This document shows positions 30,302 through 38,894 of a stretch of 64,000 nt of DNA, one piece after another (positions within the stretch are counted from its first letter, which is position 1; the number at the start of each line of letters is the position of its first letter). The position numbers and the translations under genes are program-made. The notes below the pieces were generated by a model. The model did not search any database, was not told the DNA's origin, and worked only from the letters and a program-made list of their open reading frames with translations. Origin of the DNA: DASQGA01 sp963762085 (lineage in GTDB: Bacteria; Actinomycetota; Thermoleophilia; Gaiellales; Gaiellaceae); assembly GCA_963762085.1 (NCBI GenBank), contig CAVXJD010000001.1, positions 186,001 through 250,000 of the forward strand, written 5' to 3'.

Positions 30302-30796
30302 TTACTGGACGGGCCGTTCTTCCTCGGAGAGGTCGGCCTCGCGGCCCTTCGTCAGCCGGACCAGATCCGGAGCCGCGATTGCGGCCATGTGGCGGGACGA
30401 GCCGGCGCCGACCCAGACGACCGGGTGGGTCACGAGGCGCCGGTCGATCAGCACGAGGTCGATGCCCGCGAGCGGGAACGGCGCCACACCTCCCGCCCGG
30501 AACCCCGTGGCCCGCTCCACTTCATCCGGGCCTGCAACCTTGGCGCGCTCGCCACCGGCCGCCCGGGCGACCTTCGCGCGGTCGGCCCTGCGGTCACCCG
30601 GCAGGAGAGCGACGAGCGGGCGGCCGTCACAGATGAAGACCAGGGTCTTGACGATCTGTCCCAGCTCACAGCCAACAGCTTTCGCCGCCGCCTCTGCCGT
30701 CGGCGTCCCCTCGGGGAATTCCTGGACACTCGCCTCGACCTTCGCGTCGGACAGGAACTGGACGACTCGCTCCACAGGCGCGGGCCAGGGGCTCAT
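30302..30796 (-). CDS. YbaK/EbsC-type aminoacyl-tRNA deacylase
   Basis: A 164-residue trans-editing protein that hydrolyses mischarged tRNA (such as Cys- or Ala-tRNA-Pro). Motifs: GCELGQIVKTLVFICDG with the conserved Lys, LVALLPGDRRAD, and GFRAGGVAPFPL. The ATG at 30796 lies within the left end of the 145-bp repeat, so the repeat supplies the first two codons (Met-Ser). A strong SD is not visible in the repeat. Confidence 0.88.
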   Translation of the reverse strand: MSPWPAPVERVVQFLSDAKVEASVQEFPEGTPTAEAAAKAVGCELGQIVKTLVFICDGRPLVALLPGDRRADRAKVARAAGGERAKVAGPDEVERATGFRAGGVAPFPLAGIDLVLIDRRLVTHPVVWVGAGSSRHMAAIAAPDLVRLTKGREADLSEEERPVQ

Positions 30797-30935
30797 AGGC
30801 CAGCCTCTGGCATATGAGCGTGTGGAGGGGGTGTGGAGGAACCGGGAGGTTCCCCCACGTGGGACCGTAAGAAGGGGGCTCGCGGGGGAAACATGGTTTC
30901 CGCCGCGGGAGCGAGCCGGAGGCGAGGGACGCTCA
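30791..30935 (+). repeat. 145-bp three-hairpin intergenic repeat, copy 1
   Basis: Fills the gap between serA and ybaK exactly. It matches 46511-46655 at 129 of 145 positions (about 89 percent by manual count), same length and orientation. It has three stem-loops: 30791-30819 (12 of 13 pairs), 30833-30858 (10 pairs with one mismatch), and 30878-30916 with a GGAAAC/GTTTCC core. The left end contains the ybaK start codon and the right end the serA stop. The two ends share the direct repeat GCTCA, a possible 5-bp target duplication. Confidence 0.78.
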
Positions 30936-32507
30936 TTCGGGCAGGCGGATGAAGCGGGCGCCGACGAACCCCGGCTCTGTCCGAAGCCGAGCCAAAAGCT
31001 CGTCTGAGACCGGACTGTCGACGGAGAGGGCCATGAGGGCGCGTGCTTCCCGGCGATTTCGGGAGACGGCCATGTTCGCGATGTTGACGCCGGCTTCGCC
31101 GACGATCCGGCCAAGCGCGCCGATCATCCCCGGCCGGTCGTCGTTCTCCGCGAAGAGCATGAGCCGGTCGAGCTCGACCTCGAGGTCGTAACCGAGCGCA
31201 GCCACCAGACGAGGCCGTTGCCCTCGACCGGTGACCGTGCCCGCGACAGCGTGCGGCTCTCCGGCTGCAAAAGCGGTGACCGCGATCAGGCTCGTGAAAT
31301 CGTGCGACGCGGTGGAGGACTCCTCGCGCACCTCTACCCCCCGTTCCCGCGCGACCAGCGGCGCATTCACGTAGTTGACCGGCTGGTCGACTCGGCCCTG
31401 GAAGATGCCGTTCAGCGCGGCGACCGTGAGGAGTCGCGTCGCCCGCTCGGCCAGCTGGCCGAAGTACTGAAAGTCGAGGCGCGTCGGGTTCCCGCCCGCC
31501 AGCTCCACGGCAAGCGCACCGAGCTTCGCCGCGAGCGGCAGGTACGGCCCCAGCTGCTCCATATCCTCGGCTGCGACCGCGGGCATGTTGACGGCGTTCG
31601 TAACCAGATGGCCGTCGAGCGCCGCAGCGACCTGCTCGGCGACGATGATCCCCGCCCGGTCCTGCGCCTCCTGGGTCGACGCACCCAGGTGAGGCGTCAC
31701 GATCACGTTGTCGAGCTCGAGCAGCGGGCCGGCGTACGGCTCCTCCGAGAAGACGTCGAGTGCTGCACCTGCGACCTTCCCCGATTGGAGCGCCTCCGCC
31801 AGCGCGTCCTCGTCGACGAGCTCCCCGCGCGCCGCGTTCACGATCCGGATGCCGTCCCGGGCTCCGTCGAGCCGGGTGCGGTCGATGAGACCGCGTGTCT
31901 CCTCGGTCAGCGAGAGGTGGAGCGTCACGAAGTCCGATTCGGACAGGAGCTCCTCGAGGCTCTCGACCATCGTCGCGCCGAAGTCCCGGAACCGCTCCGG
32001 AGCCACGTAGGGGTCGTAGGCCAGGACGTCCATTTCGAACGCGCGGGCCCGACGCGCGACCTGTTGCCCGATCCGGCCGAAGCCGACCACCCCGAGGGTC
32101 TTGTCGGCCAGCTCGAGCCCTGCGAAGCGCGCCCGCTCCCAGCGGCCCTCTTTCAGGGCCGCGTGCGCCTGGGGGATGTTTCGGGAGAGCGCCAGGAGGA
32201 GTCCGAACGCGTGCTCCGCTGCCGAGACGATGGTCGACTGGGGCGCGTTCGCGACGACGATCCCGCGGCGCGAGGCCGCCTCCACGTCGACGTTGTCGAC
32301 CCCCACGCCCGCGCGGCCGATCACCTTCAACCGCTCGGCCCGGTCGATCAGCTCTGCGGAGACGTCCGTGGCGCTTCGAACGATGATCGCGTCGTAGTCC
32401 GCGATCTTCTCCTCCAACGGCGAGTCGAAGTCGACGTCGACCTCGAAGCGCCGGCGGAGGAAGTCGATGCCCGCGTCGGCGATGCGCTCGCGGACGAGGA
32501 TCTTCAC
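30933..32507 (-). CDS. serA: D-3-phosphoglycerate dehydrogenase
   Basis: First step of serine synthesis. A 524-residue type 1 enzyme. The NAD-binding GFGRIGQQVARR lies near residue 150. The active-site region includes IVNAARGELVDE, the Glu of SEEPYAGP, and the His in VIVTPHLGAST. An intervening ASB domain follows, then a C-terminal ACT domain near residue 450 (MIGALGRIVGEAGVNIANM) for feedback by serine. The start overlaps the aminotransferase stop as ATGA. The stop codon lies at the end of the 145-bp repeat. Confidence 0.95.
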   Translation of the reverse strand: MKILVRERIADAGIDFLRRRFEVDVDFDSPLEEKIADYDAIIVRSATDVSAELIDRAERLKVIGRAGVGVDNVDVEAASRRGIVVANAPQSTIVSAAEHAFGLLLALSRNIPQAHAALKEGRWERARFAGLELADKTLGVVGFGRIGQQVARRARAFEMDVLAYDPYVAPERFRDFGATMVESLEELLSESDFVTLHLSLTEETRGLIDRTRLDGARDGIRIVNAARGELVDEDALAEALQSGKVAGAALDVFSEEPYAGPLLELDNVIVTPHLGASTQEAQDRAGIIVAEQVAAALDGHLVTNAVNMPAVAAEDMEQLGPYLPLAAKLGALAVELAGGNPTRLDFQYFGQLAERATRLLTVAALNGIFQGRVDQPVNYVNAPLVARERGVEVREESSTASHDFTSLIAVTAFAAGEPHAVAGTVTGRGQRPRLVAALGYDLEVELDRLMLFAENDDRPGMIGALGRIVGEAGVNIANMAVSRNRREARALMALSVDSPVSDELLARLRTEPGFVGARFIRLPE

Positions 32508-33661
32508 ACTCGAACGCCCTCGAAGGCCTCGAGCGCGGCCGTCACGGCCACCCCCCGCTCGACGTCCGCGCCCGCCTCGGCGAGGACCAGCTCGAGCGCC
32601 GCGAGCTGCGTCGTCACATCGAAGACGTCCACGTAGCCAATGTGCCCGATCCGGACGATCTTCCCGGTCAGCTCCTTGCGGCCGCCCTCCATCGTGATCC
32701 CGAAGCGCGTGAAGAGGTCGGCGATGACCTCGCCCGCATCGATCTCGGCCGGCATCCGGACGGCTGTCACCACAGCCGACGTGTCATCGTCCGGGGAGAA
32801 GAGATCGAGACCGAGCGCCTTCACGCCCGCGCGAGCCGCTCGGCCGAGGCGAACGTGGCGGTCGAAGACCGCTTCGAGCCCTTCCTCCAGGAGAAGCGAC
32901 ACGGCAACGTCGAGACCGAGCACGGCCGGGATCGCCGGCGTGAACGGGTTGACCGGCGGGTCCTCGTGCTGCGACTCGAGGGTCGCCGCCCAGTCGAAGT
33001 AGAACCGCGGCGACGTCGCCTGCGTCGAGGCCTCGAGAGCGGCCGGGGAAATCGAGGCAAGGGCCAGCCCGGGCGGGGTCATAAGCGCCTTCTGCGAGCC
33101 CGAGACGACGACGTCGAGACCCCACGCATCGGTGTCACAGGGAACCGCGCCGAGGCTCGAGATCGCATCGACCACGACCAGCGCGCCGGAAGGCCGTACC
33201 CGGGCCGCGGTCTCCTGCAGATCGATGACGACGCCGGTCGACGTCTCCGAGTGGGTCAGGAAGACGGCGTGCGCGCCACCGATCTCCGCGAGCTTCGCGG
33301 CGACGTCGTCTGGACTCGGGACCTCGCCCCATGGATAGCGGAGCTCCTGCACGTCGCAGCCGTACGCTGCCGCGATCGAAAGCCACCGTTCCCCGAAGTT
33401 CCCGGCCGAGACGACGAGAACGCGGTCGCCGCGCGAGCAGGTGTTGGAAACCGCGGAATCCATTCCCCCCGTGCCCGAAGCCGTGAAGAGGAGGACGTCG
33501 TTGGCGGTCCTGTAGATCTCCTGGAGGGACGCCAGAAGCTTCTCGAACATGGCACGAAAGCCAGGGGTTCGGTGATGGACGATCGGAAGGGACATCGCCG
33601 CGAGCACGGCCGGCGGCACCGGGGTCGGCCCGGGCGTCATCAGGTAGCGCTTCTGAGGCAT
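32504..33661 (-). CDS. Alanine-glyoxylate/serine-type aminotransferase
   Basis: A class V PLP aminotransferase of 385 residues. N-terminal YLMTPGPTPVPP is typical of the serine-glyoxylate/alanine-glyoxylate group. The PLP Lys is in VSGSQKALMTPPG near residue 192, with VVVDAISSLGAVPCD before it. Because it is translationally coupled to serA, it may serve as the phosphoserine aminotransferase in this organism, as in some bacteria that lack canonical SerC. That role is inferred from context only. Confidence 0.88.
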   Translation of the reverse strand: MPQKRYLMTPGPTPVPPAVLAAMSLPIVHHRTPGFRAMFEKLLASLQEIYRTANDVLLFTASGTGGMDSAVSNTCSRGDRVLVVSAGNFGERWLSIAAAYGCDVQELRYPWGEVPSPDDVAAKLAEIGGAHAVFLTHSETSTGVVIDLQETAARVRPSGALVVVDAISSLGAVPCDTDAWGLDVVVSGSQKALMTPPGLALASISPAALEASTQATSPRFYFDWAATLESQHEDPPVNPFTPAIPAVLGLDVAVSLLLEEGLEAVFDRHVRLGRAARAGVKALGLDLFSPDDDTSAVVTAVRMPAEIDAGEVIADLFTRFGITMEGGRKELTGKIVRIGHIGYVDVFDVTTQLAALELVLAEAGADVERGVAVTAALEAFEGVRV

Positions 33662-33698
33662 CCGGGACGTGAGGTTAGCCCATGCGTACGATCTCGAC

Positions 33699-34382
33699 GT
33701 GGAAGCCCTCCTGGCGTTCGGCGCCGCGCTCCTCGCACTGCGGCTCGGCGGCGACCTCGTCGGCCGCTACCGCGCAACTCGCCGCCCAGAGCTCGCGGCC
33801 TGGGCGGCCTCGCTCATCTCTTACTCGATCGCGTCGGGCGCGCTCGCCGCGGGCGCGGCAGGCGGCTGGGGCGAGGCCGTCTTCCGCGCCTACTACCTCT
33901 TCGGCGGCCTCCTGACCGCTGCGCTGCTCGGGGCCGGCTCGCTCCTCCTGATCGGTCGCCGCTGGGCGGCTCCGCTCGCCCTCCTGTACGTGGGTCTCGC
34001 CGTCGGGGTCACGCTGGCAGCACCGCTGACCACCGACGTGGGCGGCACGTCGATCCCGGACGCGCAGGAGCACTTGGAGTTCTTTCCCGCCCGGCTCCTG
34101 GCCGTGGTCGGAAACTCGCTCGGGACGCTGGCGGCGGCCGGGATCGCCCTCTGGACGATCAGGCGGCGGCCGGTCGGAAACGGCTTCATCCTGGCGGGAA
34201 TCGTTGTCGCGGCCGCCGGGAGCGCGGTCGCGGGGCTCGGGGAGGCCCAGAGCGCCGCGTTCATCGCCGTCGCGGCAGTACTCCTCTATGCCGGCTTCGT
34301 AGCCGGCAGCGGCTACCCGATGCCGCTGAAGAAGCTCTCGAAGAGCTTTTCGAGGGGCTCGTACTCGGCCGGCCGCTCGTAG
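33699..34382 (+). CDS. Polytopic membrane protein of unknown function
   Basis: About 227 residues with seven hydrophobic segments and short polar loops (YRATRRPELAAWAASLI, GRRWAAPLALLYVG, WTIRRRPVGNGFILAG). No family motif is recognised. The GTG at 33699 is preferred over one at 33669, because the latter begins only 7 nt from the divergent aminotransferase start. The 3' end overlaps the lipoprotein gene convergently by 70 nt. Confidence 0.7.
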   Translation: MEALLAFGAALLALRLGGDLVGRYRATRRPELAAWAASLISYSIASGALAAGAAGGWGEAVFRAYYLFGGLLTAALLGAGSLLLIGRRWAAPLALLYVGLAVGVTLAAPLTTDVGGTSIPDAQEHLEFFPARLLAVVGNSLGTLAAAGIALWTIRRRPVGNGFILAGIVVAAAGSAVAGLGEAQSAAFIAVAAVLLYAGFVAGSGYPMPLKKLSKSFSRGSYSAGRS

Positions 34383-35204
34383 GAGACGTCCTTACCGAAG
34401 TCTGAGAGCCTCACCGCGATGTGCAGGTCGACCGAGTCGAGCGAGTCCGACTGCCCGAGCTGGTCGAGATCGCCTGCCCCGAGGTCGACGTCCATCGAGT
34501 AGCTCCTCGGCAGGTGGTCATCCCGACCGGCCGTGAACCGGAAGTGCACGAGCTCCGCGAGTGACTCGAGCTTGGCGCGTTCGCTTGGCGCCATCGCATC
34601 ACCGCCGTACTCGTCGACGAGCGCGAGGATCCCGTCGACGTTCAGCGCACCGCGAAACTCCCAGGTCGGGACGCCGTCGAGGACGGGCCCGGCCAGGACG
34701 GTGCCGGTGAAGATGTCGTCGAAATGCGGGCGCGGAGGCCCTCGGGCGTCCCGAAGTCCTGCTCGATGCGGTCGCGCTCCTTCTCGCTCTGCTCCGGAAG
34801 TTTCAGATCGCGGTCGCCGTACCAGCGGTTGAGAAAGCGGATGAAGAGCTCCTGGCGGTTCGCAAGGACGACGGCTGCGAAGGACTGTCCGGAGAAATCC
34901 AGCTTCACGTCCATCGCCAGCTCGTCGGAGCTCGCGTCGCCCTGCAGGTGGAGCCTGACCGGGCGCATCGCCTGTCATCGCCGCCGCGGGACCGCTCGCG
35001 TTCACGGTCGTGTCGACCACGAAGTGAGCCGCTCCCGGCCTCTTCAACGGCCGCGAAGGCGTCGGCTGCGAGATCCGCACCACTCGGCGCGTCGGCCGAA
35101 GAAGGATCGGAAGACGAAGACTCGGAAGGGGCTGCGCCGCCGCAGCCGGCGACGAGCGCGACCGTCAGGATGCAGAAGGCGAGGAAGAGACCGAGGCGGC
35201 GCAC
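34313..35204 (-). CDS. Lipoprotein, LppX/LprG-like, three frameshifts
   Basis: Begins with a lipoprotein signal (LFLAFCILTVALVAGCGG) and an acidic/Ser linker. The body alternates frames: LAADAFAAVEEAGSGSL in the first, FVVDTTVNASGPAAAMTG in the second, then VRLHLQGDASSDELAMDVKL and FIRFLNRWYGDRD in a third. The end (FDDIFTGTVLAGPVLDG through VDLHIAVRLSDFG) lies in the second frame again. Changes lie near 35022, 34966 and 34726. The layout (lipobox, then beta sandwich with D-x-x-x-L pairs) resembles LppX/LprG lipid carriers. Assembled length about 290 residues. Confidence 0.62.
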
Positions 35205-35755
35205 GCTTCCACTATCGGCTCTCCGTCGTCGGACCTAAGCGAATTCCCCCGGCGTTCGAGCTCCGCCACCGCGTTTCGCCTCTGCCGTCGTATGAGGGTG
35301 AGCGCGGCCGCCTCCCAGGCGAGCGCACCGGCGCTCGTCCGCAGGCGGGGAGAGTGGTAGGTGCACCGCACGCCGAAACGCGGATAGACGGCGCCGAAGA
35401 AGTAGTGGCAGCGCAGTCGGTGGGCCGGCGCGCACACGATCGTCGCTTCCTCAACGCCGCGCGCGAGCAGAAGCGGCAACACGCGGGCCATATTCTGGGA
35501 CGTATTGACGGCGGTTTCCTCGGCGAGGAGCTCCACGTCGCGCCGACCCTCCCAGGCGGCAAGCATCTGCGCCGCCTCGCTCTCGCCTCCGTACGGAGCC
35601 CAACCCGAGAGGACGACGACACTCGGGCGGCGACGCTCCGCAAGCTCTGCGGCAAGCGCAAGTACGCGATTGCAGCCGCGGGAAAGTGTGTACGTCCCTT
35701 CCGGGTCGAAGTTTCCCTGACCAGGGACGACGATGGCCCACCGCACCTCGCGCAT
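35165..35755 (-). CDS. DUF218/YdcF-like protein
   Basis: A 196-residue protein with the DUF218 pattern: WAIVVPGQGNF, then ETAVNTSQNMARVLPLL, ATIVCAPAHRLRCHYFFG. YdcF and SanA relatives act in the envelope, possibly in polysaccharide or peptidoglycan metabolism; the exact reaction is unknown. No signal peptide is evident. Start ATG at 35755 is chosen because homology begins with MREVRWAIVVPG. The 3' end overlaps the lipoprotein start by 40 nt. Confidence 0.8.
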   Translation of the reverse strand: MREVRWAIVVPGQGNFDPEGTYTLSRGCNRVLALAAELAERRRPSVVVLSGWAPYGGESEAAQMLAAWEGRRDVELLAEETAVNTSQNMARVLPLLLARGVEEATIVCAPAHRLRCHYFFGAVYPRFGVRCTYHSPRLRTSAGALAWEAAALTLIRRQRRNAVAELERRGNSLRSDDGEPIVEACAASVSSSPSAS

Positions 35756-35765
35756 TGGGTCGAGG

Positions 35766-36495
35766 CTACCGACGCCGGCGCGCCGCGACCACGCCGCTGA
35801 GCAGGGCACCGATCACGGTCACGACCAGCATGAACGCCTTCCGACCCTGCAGCTTGGACTCGCCGCTCGCCCGCTCTCGCATGTTCACAGCGACCTCGTC
35901 AACCCGCAGGCCTGCGCGGTTGAGGCGCATCAGCGCCTCCACCTCAGGTGCACCGCTTTCGTACGGCTCCGCGAGGAGCGGCACTGCCTTGGCATTCGCC
36001 GCGTACATCCCGCTCGTCGCATCGGCAAACCGCTTACCAAGCGGCACGACGAGCGCCCGGCGAAGAAGCGCCGTCCCGAACCGGCGGGCGTGGTCCGGGC
36101 GATAGCGATACGGCTTGTAGCCCTCGCCCGAGACGAACCTGGACCCGACCGCCACGTCGCACGCGTCCTCGCGGACGAGCGTGACGAGGCGAGCCAGCTC
36201 GATCCACCGGGTGTTGACCATCCGCGTCGACCCGACCGACGAGCGCGTATCCATGCTCGGCCGCGTAGCGCCAGCCCGCGGCGATGCCGGCCTTGAGCCC
36301 GCGGTTCTCCGGGAAGCTCAGCACCTCAGCCCCGCCCTCGCTGGCCACCCCTGCTGTGCGGTCGGTGGAGCCGTCGTCGACGACAAGGACATCGGCCTCC
36401 GGAAGCTCGGCCGCCACCTCCGCGAGCACCGCCGGCAGGTTCTCCTCCTCGTTCCAGGCCGGGATGAAGACCAACAGGTCGTGCGAGGCCGCCAC
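35766..36495 (-). CDS. Family 2 glycosyltransferase, one frameshift
   Basis: A GT-A fold transferase. The first frame holds FIPAWNEEENLPAVL, VVDDGSTDRTA and the DxD-type VDADGQHPVD. Near 36200 the frame changes and the rest (ELARLVTLVRED, CDVAVGSRFVSGEGY, FADATSGMYAANA, VDEVAVNMRERASGESKL) follows. A C-terminal hydrophobic segment (FMLVVTVIGALLSGVVAA) suggests membrane anchoring. Assembled it would be about 243 residues, a dolichol-phosphate-mannose synthase-like size. Donor and acceptor are unknown. Confidence 0.8.
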
Positions 36496-36530
36496 GCCGG
36501 GACGATAGTCGACCGCGCTACCCTCCCTCG

Positions 36531-36989
36531 ATGGCTTCCGAGCGAGAAGAGCAGATGACGCAGGCCCAGCGGGAACAGCTCGAGCGGGAGCTCGCGGAGC
36601 TGGAAGGGCCCAGACGCGAGGAGATGGTGCAGGCGATCAAGGTCGCTCGGAGCTTCGGCGACCTCTCGGAGAACTTCGAGTACCACGCCGCCAAGAACGA
36701 GCAGGGACTTCTGGAGCGCAGGATCACGATCATGCGCGCCCGGCTCCAGAACTCGGTCACGGTCGACGAGCCCACGCGGGCGAGCGAGGACACGGTCTCG
36801 GTCGGCTCCAAGGTGCAGATCGAGAACGAGCAGGGCGAGAAGATCGATCTCGAGATTTCGAGCGTCGGCGGCGTCTCCCCGGACTCGCCGCTCGGCGACG
36901 CCTTGCTGGGCGGGAAGGTCGGCGACACGGTGAAGGTCAAGGCGCCGGGCGGCGACTGGCAGGCCCACATCGTGGCGGTGGGACGCTAG
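36531..36989 (+). CDS. greA: Transcription elongation factor GreA
   Basis: Rescues backtracked RNA polymerase by stimulating transcript cleavage. The 152-residue protein has the N-terminal coiled coil (REQLERELAELEGPRREEM, FGDLSENFEYHAAKNEQGLLE, with the acidic tip between) and a C-terminal FKBP-like domain with GKVGDTVKVKAPGGDW. Start ATG 36531; a second ATG lies 24 nt inside. It is divergent from the glycosyltransferase and convergent with typA. Confidence 0.94.
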   Translation: MASEREEQMTQAQREQLERELAELEGPRREEMVQAIKVARSFGDLSENFEYHAAKNEQGLLERRITIMRARLQNSVTVDEPTRASEDTVSVGSKVQIENEQGEKIDLEISSVGGVSPDSPLGDALLGGKVGDTVKVKAPGGDWQAHIVAVGR

Positions 36990-37022
36990 ACCTCGCGGCG
37001 ATCGCTCTTCGAGTGCAGGCGC

Positions 37023-38885
37023 CTAAACGCCTGCGGCTTCGCGCTCGCGCTTCTTGCCCGACGTGAGCCGGGCGCGCTTCGACGCCGACAGCTCGACCTT
37101 CCGGAGGCGGATGCTCTCCGGCGTGACCTCGACGGCCTCGTCCGCACGGATGAACTCGAGCGCCTGCTCCAGCGAGAGCGGCCTGGGCGGGATGAGACGT
37201 ACGAGCTCGTCCGCGGTCGAGGAGCGCATGTTCGTCAGCTTCTTCTCCTTCGTGGCGTTGACGTCGAGGTCCTCGCCGCGCGCGTTCTCGCCGACCACCA
37301 TGCCCTCGTAGACCTCGGCCCGCGGCGCGACGAAAAGCGAGCCACGCTCCTGGAGGCCCGCGATCGCGAAGGCGGTGACGAGGCCGCGGCGGTCGGCGAC
37401 GAGGCTGCCGGTCGGGCGCGTGCCAATCTCGCCGTGCCAGGGCTCCCAGGTCTCGAAGACGTGATGCATGATCCCCGTCCCGCGCGTCTCGGTCAGGAAC
37501 TCGGTGCGGAAGCCGATCAGGCCGCGTGCCGCGACCAGATACTCCATGCGCGCCCAGCCCGTGCCGTGGTTGACCATGTGCTGCAGCCGTCCCTTACGGA
37601 GGGCAAGGAGCTGCGTGACGACGCCGATGTACTCCTCCGGCACGTCGATTGCGACCCGCTCGACAGGCTCGTGCCGGCCGCCGTCGATCTCCTTCGTCAG
37701 CACCTCGGGCTTGCCGACGGTCAGCTCGAAGCCTTCGCGGCGCATGATCTCAACGAGGACCGCGAGCGCCAGCTCGCCTCGGCCCTGCACCTCCCAGGTA
37801 TCCGCGCGCGCAGTCGGATTGACCCGGAGCGAGACGTTGCCGACGAGCTCCTGGTCGAGGCGCTTTTGCAGGAGGCTCGCGGTCAGCTTGTCGCCCTCCC
37901 GGCCGGCGAGCGGGGACGTGTTGATCCCAAGCGTGATCGAGAGTGAGGGCTCGTCGACTGCGGTGACGGGGAGCGGCCGGGGATCGTCCGGGTCGGCAAT
38001 CGTCTCGCCGATCGTCACCTCTGCAAGGCCTGCGAGCGCAACGATCTCCCCCGGTCCAGCTTCCTCCGCCGGAACGCGGTCGAGCGCCTCCGTCACGAAA
38101 AGCTCGGTGATGCGATGGTTCTGGATCGTCCCGTCCGCCCGACACCAGGCGACCTGCTCCCCGCGGCGAAGGGTTCCGTGCAGGACGCGGCAGAGCGCAA
38201 GACGGCCGACATAGGGCGAGGCGTCCAGGTTCGTGACGAGCGCCTGGAGCGGATGGTCGGGATCGTAGGAGGGCGGCGGAACGGTCCCGAGAAGCGCGTC
38301 GAAGAGCGGGCCGAGGTTCGGCTCGAGCGCGTCGGGCGAGAGCCCCGCGTGCCCGGCCTTCGCGTTGCAGTAGACGATCGGAAACTCGATCTGAGACTCC
38401 GCTGCGTCGAGGTCCAGGAAGAGCTCATAGACCTCGTCCACGACCTCCTGCGGGCGCGCGTCCGACCGGTCGACCTTGTTGACGACGAGGACGACCGGGA
38501 GTCGCGCCTCGAGTGCCTTCCGGAGCACGAAGCGTGTCTGCGGCAACGGCCCTTCGCTCGCATCGACGAGCAAGAGGACACCGTCGACCATCGTCAGACC
38601 GCGCTCCACCTCGCCGCCGAAGTCGGCATGACCGGGTGTGTCGACGATGTTCACCTTCGTGTCGCCGATCGTCACGGCTGTGTTCTTGGCCAGGATCGTG
38701 ATGCCCTTCTCGCGCTCGAGGTCGGTCGAGTCCATGACCCGCTCGGCCACGTCCTGGTTCGCGCGAAACGAGCCGGATTGCCAGAGCATCGCGTCGACGA
38801 GAGTCGTCTTGCCGTGGTCGACGTGCGCCACGATGGCGACGTTGCGGAGGTCGTCCCGGTGTGCGGGGAAGGCCGAGCGTGGCAT
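37023..38885 (-). CDS. typA: Ribosome-associated GTPase TypA/BipA
   Basis: A 620-residue translational GTPase involved in ribosome assembly and stress adaptation. Normal GTPase motifs: VAHVDHGKTTLVDAM (G1), DTPGHADFGGEVE with the catalytic His (G3), VVNKVDRSDARP (G4). C-terminal BipA domains follow (VTQLLALRKGRLQHM, GLIGFRTEFLTETRGTGIM, YEGMVVGENARGEDLDVN). Compare with the EF-G paralogue in this window, which lacks several of these residues. Confidence 0.97.
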   Translation of the reverse strand: MPRSAFPAHRDDLRNVAIVAHVDHGKTTLVDAMLWQSGSFRANQDVAERVMDSTDLEREKGITILAKNTAVTIGDTKVNIVDTPGHADFGGEVERGLTMVDGVLLLVDASEGPLPQTRFVLRKALEARLPVVLVVNKVDRSDARPQEVVDEVYELFLDLDAAESQIEFPIVYCNAKAGHAGLSPDALEPNLGPLFDALLGTVPPPSYDPDHPLQALVTNLDASPYVGRLALCRVLHGTLRRGEQVAWCRADGTIQNHRITELFVTEALDRVPAEEAGPGEIVALAGLAEVTIGETIADPDDPRPLPVTAVDEPSLSITLGINTSPLAGREGDKLTASLLQKRLDQELVGNVSLRVNPTARADTWEVQGRGELALAVLVEIMRREGFELTVGKPEVLTKEIDGGRHEPVERVAIDVPEEYIGVVTQLLALRKGRLQHMVNHGTGWARMEYLVAARGLIGFRTEFLTETRGTGIMHHVFETWEPWHGEIGTRPTGSLVADRRGLVTAFAIAGLQERGSLFVAPRAEVYEGMVVGENARGEDLDVNATKEKKLTNMRSSTADELVRLIPPRPLSLEQALEFIRADEAVEVTPESIRLRKVELSASKRARLTSGKKREREAAGV

Positions 38886-38894
38886 TCCCGCCTC

